Below, in pieces: positions 1 through 8,184 of a DNA stretch of 64,000 nucleotides (within the stretch, counting starts at the first letter, position 1; the number at the start of each line of letters is the position of its first letter). Origin of the DNA: Kitasatospora sp. GP82 (lineage in GTDB: Bacteria > Actinomycetota > Actinomycetes > Streptomycetales > Streptomycetaceae); NCBI RefSeq assembly GCF_029892105.1, contig NZ_JARZAJ010000010.1, positions 124,001-188,000 of the forward strand, written 5' to 3'. Made by a program: the position numbers and the translations under genes. The notes under the pieces are model-generated. The model saw only the letters and a list, made by a program, of their open reading frames with translations, searched no databases and was not told the origin of the DNA.

Positions 1-494
1 TGCACCCGATCAGCGACCTTCAGATCGAGTACTCGCTGATCTCCCGCGGCCTGGAGTCCGAGGTCCTGCCCGCCGCCCGCTCCCTTGGCATCGGCGTGAC
101 CGCGTACGGTGTGCTCTCCCGCGGCCTGCTCAGCGGCCACTGGAGCAGCAACCGCGAGGTGAACGCGGCCGACTTCCGCGGCCACAGCCCGCGATTCCAG
201 GGTGAGAACCTGACGCACAACCTCAACCTGGTCGAGGCCCTGCGGGCCATCGCCGAGGCAAAGGGCGCCACCGTCGCCCAGATCGCGATCGCCTGGGTCG
301 CCTCGCGCGGTTCGGACATCGTGCCGCTGGTCGGCGCCCGCCGCCGGGAGCGCCTGGCCGAGGCCCTCGGCTCCCTGGAGGTCACCCTCGGCCCGGCCGA
401 TCTCGCCGCCATCGAGGCAGCGGTCCCCGCCGGTGCCGCCGCAGGCGAGCGGTACGCTGCCGCTCAGATGGCTCACCTCGACAGCGAGCACTGA
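1..494 (+). CDS. Aldo/keto reductase, C-terminal part (5' end outside window)
   Basis: The open frame (first full codon at base 3) runs in from the window edge and stops with TGA. It carries the second half of an aldo/keto reductase barrel: a QIEYSLISRG strand, GVTAYGVLSRGLLSG, then ATVAQIAIAW and IVPLVGARRRERL, which form the NADPH adenosine-phosphate site in this family. These enzymes reduce aldehydes or ketones with NADPH in the cytoplasm. The catalytic Asp/Tyr/Lys/His tetrad would lie upstream and cannot be checked. A TetR gene follows 79 bases downstream on the same strand, so co-regulation is plausible but unproven. Confidence 0.9.
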   Translation, partial: HPISDLQIEYSLISRGLESEVLPAARSLGIGVTAYGVLSRGLLSGHWSSNREVNAADFRGHSPRFQGENLTHNLNLVEALRAIAEAKGATVAQIAIAWVASRGSDIVPLVGARRRERLAEALGSLEVTLGPADLAAIEAAVPAGAAAGERYAAAQMAHLDSEH

Positions 495-573
495 CCGACC
501 GGTCATCCCGCACGGGAAGGCCAGCTCCTACCCGACCGCCGGCCCGCAACCGCACCGAAGGACGTACCCCGCC

Positions 574-1161
574 GTGACCACGGACAGCACACTCACCCCC
601 GAGCAGATCCTGAGCGCGGCGGAGGACGTCCTGCGGCGGTTCGGACCGGCCAAGGCCACCGTGGTGGACATCGCCCGCACGCTCGGGGTCAGCCACGGCA
701 GTGTCTACCGCCACTTCCCCAGCAAGGTCGCACTCCGCGAGGCCGTCACCCAGCGGTGGCTCGACCAGGCGCACCACTCGCTCGCGGCGATCACCGTGGA
801 GCGCGGCTCGGCCACCGAGCGCCTGTACCGCTGGCTGGCGACACTCTTCGCGGCCAAGCGCAAGAAGGCGTTGGACGATCCCGAGATGTTCGCCACCTAC
901 ATGACCTTGGTGAACGAGCTCAGTGCCACGGTCGAGGCCCATATCGAGACCCTGACCGCACAGATCGCCACGATCGTCCAGGACGGTATCCGCCAGGGCG
1001 AGTTCCGTTCGACCGAGGTCGACACCGTGGCCCGCGCGGTCTTCCAGGCCACCGCCCACTTCCACGACCCGGCCCATGCCTCGGAGTGGGCCGACCCGAA
1101 GTGCGAGGCCGACTTCGAGGCCCTGTGGAACCTCCTCCTCACCGGCCTCCGCTCCCGCTGA
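574..1161 (+). CDS. TetR-family transcriptional regulator
   Basis: This 195-residue protein has an N-terminal three-helix DNA-binding domain; the recognition motif VVDIARTLGVSHGSVYRHFPSK lies at about residues 30-52, followed by an all-helical ligand-binding domain. I chose the GTG at 574 because it gives a family-typical N-terminus (MTTDSTLTPEQILSAAEDVL) and has AAGGA upstream. An upstream in-frame ATG at 433 would overlap the reductase and add non-homologous sequence. It probably represses itself or the preceding reductase; the ligand is unknown. Confidence 0.88.
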   Translation: MTTDSTLTPEQILSAAEDVLRRFGPAKATVVDIARTLGVSHGSVYRHFPSKVALREAVTQRWLDQAHHSLAAITVERGSATERLYRWLATLFAAKRKKALDDPEMFATYMTLVNELSATVEAHIETLTAQIATIVQDGIRQGEFRSTEVDTVARAVFQATAHFHDPAHASEWADPKCEADFEALWNLLLTGLRSR

Positions 1162-1365
1162 GGCATCCCGCCCCGGACTTCCCCCACCGGCTCCGGACCG
1201 CCACGACCAACGGCCCACGACCAACGGTCCACCGCCCACCTGCTGCCCATGACCGGCTGCCAATGAGCGGCTACCGGTGGGCGGTTCAGCTCGGTTCACG
1301 GCGGCAGGCGGCTGGCCTGCAGCCTCCATGGCGGGAGCCGCTCGTCCCCGGACCCACCGACCTTG

Positions 1366-1632
1366 TCAGTCCCGGGAGTTGCCGAAGAGGAGACGGTAGG
1401 CGATCAGCAGCACCAGGGCACCGGCGACCGCCGCCACCCAGGTGGTGAGGTCGAAGAAGTTCGTGGCTACCGGCCGGTGCAGGAAGGTCGCCGAGAGCCA
1501 ACCGCCCACGAAGGAACCGGCGATGCCGATCAGGGTCGTCACGATGAGGCCGCCCGGGTCACGTCCGGGCAGCAGGATCTTTGCGATGGCCCCGGCCATC
1601 AGGCCGAGGATGATCCAGCCGATGATGCTCAT
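1366..1632 (-). CDS. GlsB/YeaQ/YmgE-family stress-response membrane protein
   Basis: This 88-residue protein is almost entirely membrane-embedded, with three hydrophobic segments. It carries the family signature GLMAGAIAKILLPGRDPGG near residues 10-28 and a glycine-rich second helix (LIGIAGSFVGGWL). An AGGAGAAACG sequence precedes the ATG. Members are small inner-membrane proteins induced by envelope or general stress; no biochemical activity is established. It is divergent from the response regulator, with about 250 bases between their starts. Confidence 0.88.
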   Translation of the reverse strand: MSIIGWIILGLMAGAIAKILLPGRDPGGLIVTTLIGIAGSFVGGWLSATFLHRPVATNFFDLTTWVAAVAGALVLLIAYRLLFGNSRD

Positions 1633-1880
1633 ACGTTTCTCCTGCTCAACGCCAGCTGCCGCAATGCGGCCGCACTGCCATCAAGGACGCCCGACGTCGG
1701 CACCCCGGTTCCACCACCGCCTGCGGCCGCCCCGGAACGCCGAGGGGCACCCCTGAACGCCAGGGAACGCCGAGAGACGCCGACCACAGTGCCCGTCGAC
1801 GACCTCCGCCGCAAGGGCCCGCCCGGCGCCTTCATGGAGATATGAGAGGGTCGGGCCGCCCCACACCACACGGAGGAACT

Positions 1881-2633
1881 ATGACCACGGGACGGGTGCT
1901 GGTCGCGGACGACGACGCCGCCATCCGTCGCTCGCTGGAACGCGGCCTGCGGCTGAGCGGCTTCACGGTGCTGCTCGCCGAGGACGGGCCCAGCGCGCTG
2001 CGGCTGCTCGGCGGCCAGCCGCCGGACGTCGTGGTGCTCGACGTCTCGATGCCAGGCCTGACGGGCACCGAGGTGTGCCGCGCGCTGCGGGCGAAGGGCG
2101 ACGACACTCCCGTACTGATGCTCTCGGCGCTGGACGAGGTGGCGGACCGGGTCGCCGGGCTCCAGGCCGGGGCGGACGACTACCTGGTCAAGCCGTTTGC
2201 GCTGGAGGAGCTCGTCCTACGGCTGCACGCACTGCTCCGGCGCAGGACCGCGCCCGCTGCGGTGGAGCCCGCCGGCCCGCCGCCGTCACAGGTGCTGCGC
2301 GCGGGGCCCTTGCTCATCGACCGGGACACCCGGCAGGTCAGCCTCGACGGGATCGAACTCCATCTCACCAGAAGGGAGTTCGATCTTCTGGTGCAGTTCG
2401 CCAGGAACGCCGGGCTGGTGCTCACCAGGGACCAGCTGCTCGACCGGGTCTGGGGTTACGACTTCGAGGTACGGACCGACGCCGTGGACACCTTCATCAG
2501 CTATCTGCGCCGCAAGCTGGAGGAGGGCGGGCGAGCCCGACTGATCCACACCGTGCGGGGCGTCGGCTTCGTGCTGCGTCTGCCTCCGCCCGAACGGCCC
2601 ACGGGCGGGACAGCGGAGGCGCACTCGCCATGA
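1881..2633 (+). CDS. OmpR-family response regulator
   Basis: This 250-residue two-component regulator has a receiver domain (about 1-120) with the acidic pair DDD at residues 10-12, phosphoacceptor Asp54 in VVVLDVSMPG, and the invariant lysine in DDYLVKPF. A C-terminal winged-helix domain (about 145-240) contains LTRREFDLL and DTFISYLRRKLE. The ATG at 1881 has CGGAGGAACT just upstream, so an in-frame ATG at 1842 was rejected. Its TGA overlaps the kinase ATG (ATGA), indicating translational coupling. Confidence 0.95.
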   Translation: MTTGRVLVADDDAAIRRSLERGLRLSGFTVLLAEDGPSALRLLGGQPPDVVVLDVSMPGLTGTEVCRALRAKGDDTPVLMLSALDEVADRVAGLQAGADDYLVKPFALEELVLRLHALLRRRTAPAAVEPAGPPPSQVLRAGPLLIDRDTRQVSLDGIELHLTRREFDLLVQFARNAGLVLTRDQLLDRVWGYDFEVRTDAVDTFISYLRRKLEEGGRARLIHTVRGVGFVLRLPPPERPTGGTAEAHSP

Positions 2634-4153
2634 GACTCTCCACCCGCATCGCACTCTCGGTCACCGTCCTGGTGCCGCTGCTGGTCCTGACCGCCGGGTT
2701 GCTGGTGCTCGGCCTCGTCGGCCGCGACCTGCGGCACCAGCAGGACACTCACCTCCAGGACCGTGCCGCCGCCGTGCAGCCGGACGCCCGCGCGCTGCTG
2801 ACGGCCGATCGGAACGGCCGCCCCAAGGTCGAGCAGAACCAGCACCGCAAGGTGCTCGCCGACGCCCTCGACGCGGGCATCCGGGTCCAGGCCGCCGACG
2901 GCACGCTCGTCCTGGCGGGCGGCCCCCAGCTCGCCGACTCCGCCCGGCTGCCCGCCCGGACGCCCGGTGGTCCGGTCACCGTACGGGACAGAGGCCGCTC
3001 CTCGCGGGTCCTGGCCGTGCAGCTGGACGGCCAGGCACCTGGGACGCTCTGGCTGCTGGCGCCCGCCTCGGCCACCGATTCGCAACTCGCGGCCGTGCGC
3101 CAAAGGGTGCTGCTGGTGGCCCTGGTCACCGCACCGGCCTCCGGCCTGCTGGCCTACGCCCTGGCCGGCCGGGCCACCGCCTCGCTGCGCCGACTCAGCC
3201 GCCGGGCAGCCGAGTTGGACCCCGGCGCGGGCACGGCGGGCTTCGCCACCGAACGGGCCAATGTCGCCGAGGTGGACGAACTCGCCACCTCGATCGCCCA
3301 GTTGCTCAGCCGCTACGAGGAACAGGCGGGACGAACGGCGCAGGCGCTGGACACCGCACGGTCGTTCTCCTCCGCCGCCTCGCACGAGCTGCGCACCCCG
3401 CTGATGAGCATGCGCACCAACCTGGACGTGCTGGCCGCGCACCCCGACCTCCCGGCCGAGGAAAAGGCGGAGGTCGTAGCGGACTTGCAGAGCGAGCACG
3501 CACGGCTTCTGGAGCTGCTGACGGCACTGCGCTCCCTCGCCCAGGGCGATCTGGTCGAACTGTCGGCCTTCGGTCCGCTGGATCTGGCCGAGTTGACGGA
3601 CTCGGCCGCGGGCGAAACGGCCCGGCACAACCCCGAGGCCGTACTGACCACGGACCTGCCGCCCGAGCTGCGGATGTTCGGCTGGGAGGCGGGCCTGCGG
3701 ATTCTGCTGGTCAACCTGTTCAACAACGCTGTGGTGCACGGCCGTTCGACCGAATCGCCGGAAGGCGCGGCCAGGATCGCGGTACGGCTGCGCGCCGAGG
3801 GCCACTGCGCGGTACTCACCGTGGACGACTGCGGCCCGGGGATCCCGGAGGCCGAACGGGCGGAGGTCTTCCACCGGTTCCGCCGCAGGCCCGGCAGCCC
3901 GGGCTCGGGACTCGGACTGACGCTGGTCGCCCAGCAGGTGGCGCTGCACCGGGGGACGGTGCTGGTCGGGACGCCGCCCGACGGGGTGGGCTGCCGGTTC
4001 GAGGTGCGGCTGCCGCTGCCGGTGACGGACGCCCCCACCCCGCAGCTCCCTGCCCGACGTGACTGGCTCTCGGCCGAGGACGGCCACGAAGGCGACCGGG
4101 ACAGCCGGGGCAGCCGGGAGAGCACGGTCCGGGGCCGCCCCGACCAGGGCTGA
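2630..4153 (+). CDS. Two-component sensor histidine kinase
   Basis: This 507-residue membrane kinase pairs with the preceding regulator, with which it overlaps by four bases. It shows a first transmembrane helix at about 5-30, an extracytoplasmic sensor of about 120 residues, a second helix near 160-180, a HAMP linker (TASLRRLSRRAAEL), and the dimerisation box with the phosphorylated histidine in ASHELRTPLMSM (His252). The ATPase domain has an N box (NLFNNAVVHG), G1 (DDCGPGIP) and G2 (GSGLGLTL). The signal sensed is unknown. Confidence 0.95.
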   Translation: MRLSTRIALSVTVLVPLLVLTAGLLVLGLVGRDLRHQQDTHLQDRAAAVQPDARALLTADRNGRPKVEQNQHRKVLADALDAGIRVQAADGTLVLAGGPQLADSARLPARTPGGPVTVRDRGRSSRVLAVQLDGQAPGTLWLLAPASATDSQLAAVRQRVLLVALVTAPASGLLAYALAGRATASLRRLSRRAAELDPGAGTAGFATERANVAEVDELATSIAQLLSRYEEQAGRTAQALDTARSFSSAASHELRTPLMSMRTNLDVLAAHPDLPAEEKAEVVADLQSEHARLLELLTALRSLAQGDLVELSAFGPLDLAELTDSAAGETARHNPEAVLTTDLPPELRMFGWEAGLRILLVNLFNNAVVHGRSTESPEGAARIAVRLRAEGHCAVLTVDDCGPGIPEAERAEVFHRFRRRPGSPGSGLGLTLVAQQVALHRGTVLVGTPPDGVGCRFEVRLPLPVTDAPTPQLPARRDWLSAEDGHEGDRDSRGSRESTVRGRPDQG

Positions 4154-4271
4154 CCGGGTGTGCTCGCGGAAGCTGCCGACTCACAGGGAATCCACAAGAA
4201 CCACCGTTACCTTCCTGCCCAGTCGACCTGCCCACGGGTCGGCACCTCGTGGCACTGAAGGAGATTCAGCC

Positions 4272-4667
4272 ATGTTCCCGAACCGCAAGGCCACCGCCGC
4301 ACTCGGCGCGCTCACCCTGGCCGGCGCACTGTTCGCAGCCGCCCCGGCGCAGGCGGCGACCAAGCCGGCCCCGAAGGGGGACGGCGCGAAGGCCATCTGC
4401 AAGCGCCTGCCCAAGACCGAGCAGCGGGTCGCCGCCTCGATCACCCGGCTGAACGGTGACGCGACCGTGCCCGGCTCGATCGCCCGCCTTGAGCAGCGCG
4501 TGGACAACGCCAAGGCAGTCGGTCACACCGAGATCGAGAAGTACCTGGCCGACCGGCTCACCTTCCGCAAGAGCCTGCTGCCGACCCTCCAGACCCGGCA
4601 GGCCGACCTCAAGTCCGTGGCCACCTGGTGCAGTGCCCAGGGCGCCGACTCGGCGGCGGCCAAGTGA
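4272..4667 (+). CDS. Secreted small alpha-helical protein, function unknown
   Basis: The 131-residue product starts at an ATG preceded by GAAGGAGATTCAGCC. A Sec signal peptide (MFPNRKATAALGALTLAGAL, cleavage expected after AAPAQAA) is followed by a basic, probably helical domain with two cysteines (IC near the start, TWC near the end) that could form a disulfide. I do not recognise a named family. It lies directly downstream of the two-component system and its stop overlaps the next gene, so the four genes may form one envelope-stress or signalling unit. Confidence 0.75.
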   Translation: MFPNRKATAALGALTLAGALFAAAPAQAATKPAPKGDGAKAICKRLPKTEQRVAASITRLNGDATVPGSIARLEQRVDNAKAVGHTEIEKYLADRLTFRKSLLPTLQTRQADLKSVATWCSAQGADSAAAK

Positions 4668-4927
4668 CCGCTCGGCGATCGGTGACCACGGCCGCACTGG
4701 TCGCGGTGGTTCTGGGTGCGGCTCCGCTGCTCACTGCCTGCGGGCCTACCAGTGCCGCACCCGCGCCCGCACAGGCCGCGCAGACCGCGCAGGCGACACA
4801 GCCGGCACAGTCGGCACAGCCGGCCGGCGGTGCCCAGGACGCGCAGGTGACGGAGATGCAGCAGAAGGTGGACGCCGCCGACAGCGCGGCCGCCCAGGCG
4901 GACGCCGACGCAGGCAAGGACAACTGA
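4664..4927 (+). CDS. Small putative lipoprotein rich in Gln/Ala
   Basis: The GTG start at 4664 overlaps the TGA of the preceding gene (GTGA). The 87-residue product has a lipoprotein signal with lipobox LLTAC, then a low-complexity A/Q/P tract (repeated AQ, TAQ and SAQPA units) and a short predicted coiled coil near the C-terminus (VTEMQQKVDAADSAAAQADADAG). It is probably anchored outside the membrane and may work with the secreted helical protein encoded just upstream. No family recognised. Confidence 0.68.
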   Translation: MTARRSVTTAALVAVVLGAAPLLTACGPTSAAPAPAQAAQTAQATQPAQSAQPAGGAQDAQVTEMQQKVDAADSAAAQADADAGKDN

Positions 4928-4958
4928 CCCGCCGGCCGCCCGGACAACCGTCGTCGCC

Positions 4959-4999
4959 GGATCCGGCCTGCCCCGTCTCCCCCGGGGCAGGCCGGATCC
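4959..4999 (+). terminator. Strong hairpin terminator after the two-component/exported-protein unit
   Basis: A perfect 16-bp inverted repeat (4959-4974 pairs with 4984-4999) with a 9-base loop sits 31 bases after the lipoprotein stop. No T-tract follows, which is common in high-G+C actinobacteria. Confidence 0.85.
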
Positions 5000-5243
5000 A
5001 GGGCTTGATACTGGTGGGCTCGCCTGTTCACCACCGAGCGGCTCGGCGGCGGACGGGCAGTCCTTGGAGGTGAAGTCCTCAGGCCGGGATCTCGAAGCCG
5101 AGCGAGCGGCGGAGCGGGTGATCGACGGTGCGGGCAGGGACTTTCGCCTGCGTTGCGCCGTTCATCAGGAGCTTCTCTGGTGAGCGGGACGTTTCTTGGA
5201 TGGGTGCCGCTTCTGCCGCAGACCGCGGGGGCGGGTCCTGGCG

Positions 5244-5660
5244 TCAGCGGAGCACGGACCGCGGTGTCGGGACCGCGCGGGTGACCACGGACTTCTCCGC
5301 GATCGGCAGGTCCTGGACGACCGGGCTGATCTCGCCTCGCCAGCGGTCGCTCTCGTAGACGGCGGCGTACAGCTCCTGGCGCTGCGCCTCGTCGTCGAAC
5401 CGGCGGATCCAGACGCAACCGTCCTGGTCCTCCTCCTCGATGAAGGACGCGGTTACCGACATCCCCTTCGACGTCTGGAACGGGATGACGACTTCTTCCA
5501 CGCAGCGGACCCACTCGTCCCGGCGTCCGGGCCGGGTCCGGTAGCGCCGGTCCTCAACCCCGGTTTCGCATTCGGCGACGACGGGTCGGATTCCGTGACG
5601 TCCGGTGCGCACGGTCCGGGCGGCCCGGGTGATCTCCGGCGGTGGCGTGCTGCTCGGCAT
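5244..5660 (-). CDS. NIPSNAP-family protein
   Basis: The 138-residue product has a NIPSNAP-type ferredoxin-like fold in its C-terminal 100 residues: RRYRTRPGRRDEWVRCVEE, IPFQTSKGMSVTASF, then DGCVWIRRFDDEAQRQ and LYAAVYESDRW. Members are small cytoplasmic proteins of uncertain function. The first 35-40 residues do not resemble the family, so the true start may lie further in or the N-terminus may be degenerate. It is divergent from the cysteine leader peptide. Confidence 0.7.
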   Translation of the reverse strand: MPSSTPPPEITRAARTVRTGRHGIRPVVAECETGVEDRRYRTRPGRRDEWVRCVEEVVIPFQTSKGMSVTASFIEEEDQDGCVWIRRFDDEAQRQELYAAVYESDRWRGEISPVVQDLPIAEKSVVTRAVPTPRSVLR

Positions 5661-5671
5661 GCGGTCCGCGC

Positions 5672-5701
5672 TTGACGCGGCGGGCCCGGCTCCGCGACGA
5701 T
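5672..5701 (+). promoter_or_regulatory. Putative promoter of the cysteine leader/cysteine dioxygenase operon
   Basis: TTGACG (5672-5677) is an excellent -35 match. With an 18-base spacer the -10 would be GACGAT (5696-5701), which places transcription start at or next to the A of the leader-peptide ATG at 5708. The leader mRNA would then be leaderless. The position is inferred from sequence only. Confidence 0.45.
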
Positions 5702-5707
5702 CAGCCC

Positions 5708-5785
5708 ATGGACACCGGCACCGCCCTGGTCTGCCGCCTGCACGTCGATCTGCGACGCCAGGCGAGCGACATGTGTGCCTGCTGA
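5708..5785 (+). CDS. Cysteine-rich leader peptide (putative attenuator)
   Basis: This is a 25-codon open frame, ATG to TGA, with the core CRLHVDLRRQASDMCAC. The HVDLxRxxS core is what I recall from the actinobacterial putative leader peptide family found upstream of sulfur-metabolism genes. Three cysteines, two of them in the last three codons, would make ribosome progress sensitive to charged Cys-tRNA. It has no Shine-Dalgarno sequence and a promoter placed for a leaderless start. Cysteine dioxygenase begins 143 bases downstream, with a hairpin over its ribosome-binding site. Confidence 0.7.
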   Translation: MDTGTALVCRLHVDLRRQASDMCAC

Positions 5786-5859
5786 CGGATTTTCCTCACC
5801 CTGTGATGTCCCCCGGGGTCTGAGCCCGTTCCCGCGCCCCCTCCTTCGCTTCCTTCCGC

Positions 5860-5921
5860 CTGCCGCGCCCGCCGGTGCCCCTGGCACTCGTCTGCGGCAG
5901 CCTCCTTCGGCCTACCCGAGG
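5860..5921 (+). promoter_or_regulatory. Stem-loops in the leader, including one over the cysteine dioxygenase ribosome-binding site
   Basis: Two structures are visible. CTGCCGC (5860-5866) can pair with GCGGCAG (5894-5900) around an inner GTGCC-CCT-GGCAC hairpin. CTTCGG (5905-5910) can pair with CCGAGG (5916-5921), burying the GAGG Shine-Dalgarno of the ATG at 5929. This fits translational or transcriptional attenuation controlled by the upstream leader peptide; pairing was assessed by eye only. Confidence 0.4.
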
Positions 5922-5928
5922 ATGCCCC

Positions 5929-6447
5929 ATGAGCCTTGATCTCGCCCCCACCGTTGCCGCACCCACCCCGGCGAGCGCATCCACCGCAGCGGCCCCGCTC
6001 TCGCCGAACGCGCTGCGCAAGATCGTCCGCGAGCTGGCCGAGCAACCCGACCGGTGGCTGCACCGCGTCCGGCTCTCCGCCGAGGAGCGGTGGTACGAAC
6101 GGCTGGAACGCACCGAGGACTACGAGGTCTGGCTGATCAGCTGGCTGCCCGGCCAGTCCACCGGCTTTCACGACCACGGCGGTTCGCGCGGCGCCTTCGC
6201 GGTGACGCTGGGTGAGCTTGAGGAGCTGTCACTGGGCGGCCCGGGGCAGGGCCTGCTGATCCGTCGGGTGACCTCGGGCACCGCCCGCGCCTTCGGGCCC
6301 GATTTCCTGCACGACGTACGGAACACCGCCACCGGCCTTGCGGTCACCATCCACGCGTACTCGCCGCCGCTGGACTCGATGTCCCGTTACGAACTGCGCG
6401 CGGAGGGCCTGGTGCAGACCGCGTCGGAGGGGCCGGAGCAGTGGTGA
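5929..6447 (+). CDS. Cysteine dioxygenase family protein
   Basis: The 172-residue cupin protein oxidises cysteine to cysteine sulfinate with O2 and a mononuclear iron. The three-histidine metal site is visible: His81 and His83 in FHDHGGSRGAF and His128 in FLHDVRN. Length is usual for bacterial members. ATG 5929 is preceded by GAGGATGCCCC. Its stop lies inside the start region of the rhodanese gene, so the two are co-translated. The cysteine-coded leader upstream suggests control by cysteine supply. Confidence 0.92.
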   Translation: MSLDLAPTVAAPTPASASTAAAPLSPNALRKIVRELAEQPDRWLHRVRLSAEERWYERLERTEDYEVWLISWLPGQSTGFHDHGGSRGAFAVTLGELEELSLGGPGQGLLIRRVTSGTARAFGPDFLHDVRNTATGLAVTIHAYSPPLDSMSRYELRAEGLVQTASEGPEQW

Positions 6448-6890
6448 CCACGATCGACGAGCTGCTGGAGCGGTCGCGGGCCGGGGTGCACCGGCCGAGT
6501 CCGGCCCAGGCGTACCGGGCGGCCGCGGAGGGTGCGCTGCTGGTGGACATCCGCCCGGCAGCGCAGCGGGCCCGGGAGGGCGGGATTCCGGGCGCGCTGA
6601 TCATCGAGCGCAATGTGCTGGAGTGGCGGCTTGATCCGACCGGAAGTCACCGCATCCCGGAGGCGAGCGGCCATGAGCTGGCGGTGATCGTGGTCTGCTC
6701 GGAGGGGTACGCGTCCAGTCTGGCCGCAGCGAGCCTGCGCGAGCTGGGGCTGCATCGGGCGACGGACCTGGACGGTGGCTTCGTCGCCTGGGCGGCGGCT
6801 GGTCTGCCGACCGTCGACGGGGCTGCCGAAGGGCCCGGGAACAGGACCTCACCCGAGTGCGGACACGCCGGGAACGGCAGGGATTCGTAG
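6441..6890 (+). CDS. Rhodanese-like sulfurtransferase domain protein
   Basis: This 149-residue single-domain rhodanese has the active-site loop CSEGYAS and the strands ALLVDIRP and AVIVVCSEG. The catalytic cysteine is present. Rhodaneses carry persulfide sulfur; next to cysteine dioxygenase it likely acts in cysteine and sulfane-sulfur homeostasis. The start is GTG at 6441 or 6444; both overlap the end of the preceding gene. The last 20 residues (GPGNRTSPECGHAGNGRDS) look non-conserved. Confidence 0.88.
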   Translation: MVTTIDELLERSRAGVHRPSPAQAYRAAAEGALLVDIRPAAQRAREGGIPGALIIERNVLEWRLDPTGSHRIPEASGHELAVIVVCSEGYASSLAAASLRELGLHRATDLDGGFVAWAAAGLPTVDGAAEGPGNRTSPECGHAGNGRDS

Positions 6891-7025
6891 CGGAAAGGCC
6901 CGAAAAGGTTTGTGCCCGGCCGAGACAGGGAAGGCCGTCACGATCCGAAGACCAGTTCGAGTCTGGCGTGCTCCACCGCGTCCGACATCCGCTCCAAGAA
7001 CCGAACGGCGCCCAGGCGCCGAAGC

Positions 7026-7031
7026 TAGGAT
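7026..7031 (+). promoter_or_regulatory. TAGGAT element just upstream of the osmoprotectant operon
   Basis: TAGGAT ends seven bases before the GTG start. It could be a -10 hexamer giving a leaderless transcript, or its AGGA could serve as Shine-Dalgarno. The same element at the same spacing precedes 13207 and 51649. Confidence 0.35.
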
Positions 7032-7038
7032 CCCTTCC

Positions 7039-8184
7039 GTGATCAGATTCGACGGCGCCGCCAAGCGCCACCCCGACGGCACGATCGCCGTCGAGGGCCT
7101 CGACCTGGACATACCGGCCGGCCGCACCACGGTCCTGGTCGGACCGTCCGGATGCGGCAAGACGACCATCCTGCGGATGGTCAACCGTATGGTCGAACCG
7201 ACCGCCGGCCGGGTGCTGCTGGACGGCACCGACGTCGCCGAGCTGCCCGCCGCCAAGCTCCGCCGGGGTATCGGCTACGTCATCCAGCAGGCCGGGCTCT
7301 TCCCGCACCGCCGGGTCATCGACAACATCGCCACCGTCCCCTACCTGCTCGGCTGGGACCGCAAGAAGGCCCGCGCCCGCGCCGCCGAACTCCTGGAACT
7401 CGTCGGCCTGGCGCCCGAGCTGGCAAAGCGCTACCCCTTCCAGCTGTCCGGCGGCCAGCAGCAACGGGTCGGCGTGGCCCGCGCGCTGGCGGCCGATCCG
7501 CCGGTCCTGCTGATGGACGAGCCGTTCAGCGCCGTCGATCCGGTGGTCCGCGCCGGCCTTCAGGACGAACTGCTGCGGCTGCAGAGCGAGTTGAACAAAA
7601 CGGTACTCTTCGTCACCCATGACATCGAGGAGGCCGTCCGCCTCGGCGACCAGGTCGTGGTGCTGCGCGAGCACGGCCACATCGCCCAACTCTCCGACCC
7701 GCACACCCTGTTGACCGAACCGGCCGACGACGGCGTGGCCGCCTTCCTGGGACGTGATCGCGGACTGCGCGGTCTCGGCCTGCTCCCGGCGCGCGACATC
7801 GCCGTCCGCCCGCTCACCGACGGTACCCGGCAGGGTGGTTGGGAGCTCCGCCTGGACGCGGGCGGACGGCCGACCGGCTGGGTCGAGCCCGGCCTTCACG
7901 CGCAGCCGCGCCCCGCACCGGCCTTCCACCCCGGTGTCGACACACTGCGCACCGCGCTCGACGCCGCCATCCTCTCCCCCGCCGGTGCCGCCGTCGCCCT
8001 CGACAAGGACGGCAGGGCGACCGGCATCGCCACCCGGGAGGCGATCCTCGCCGCACTGACCGGGCCCCAGCCGGCCGCCTCGAAGCCGGACAGCCCGAAA
8101 CCTGACGACCCGAAGGCCGGCAGCCCGAACCCGGACAGCCCTGAAGGCCAGGACGAGCGGCCGGTGAACAGCCATGGACGGTGA
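7039..8184 (+). CDS. Osmoprotectant ABC importer, ATPase subunit (OpuCA-type)
   Basis: The 381-residue ATPase has Walker A GPSGCGKTT (about 35-43), signature LSGGQQQR and Walker B VLLMDEP, then the methionine-rich-family sequence VILRMVNRMVEPT-like region typical of quaternary-amine importers. A C-terminal extension of about 130 residues includes a weak CBS-like part and ends in an Asp/Pro repeat tail (PDSPKPDDPK type). It powers uptake of glycine betaine, carnitine or choline-like compounds. It overlaps the permease start at 8174. Confidence 0.93.
   Translation: MIRFDGAAKRHPDGTIAVEGLDLDIPAGRTTVLVGPSGCGKTTILRMVNRMVEPTAGRVLLDGTDVAELPAAKLRRGIGYVIQQAGLFPHRRVIDNIATVPYLLGWDRKKARARAAELLELVGLAPELAKRYPFQLSGGQQQRVGVARALAADPPVLLMDEPFSAVDPVVRAGLQDELLRLQSELNKTVLFVTHDIEEAVRLGDQVVVLREHGHIAQLSDPHTLLTEPADDGVAAFLGRDRGLRGLGLLPARDIAVRPLTDGTRQGGWELRLDAGGRPTGWVEPGLHAQPRPAPAFHPGVDTLRTALDAAILSPAGAAVALDKDGRATGIATREAILAALTGPQPAASKPDSPKPDDPKAGSPNPDSPEGQDERPVNSHGR

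Noticed and set aside
5090..5175. Short leftward ORF of 27 codons (ending RSLGFEIPA) between the terminator at 4999 and the NIPSNAP gene
   Set aside because: It has a start and stop, but no convincing ribosome-binding site, no recognisable family and a length expected by chance at this G+C.
5244..5660. Cysteine leader peptides on other strands or loci
   Set aside because: I looked for the HVDLxR pattern elsewhere in the window and found no second copy with a proper start and stop.
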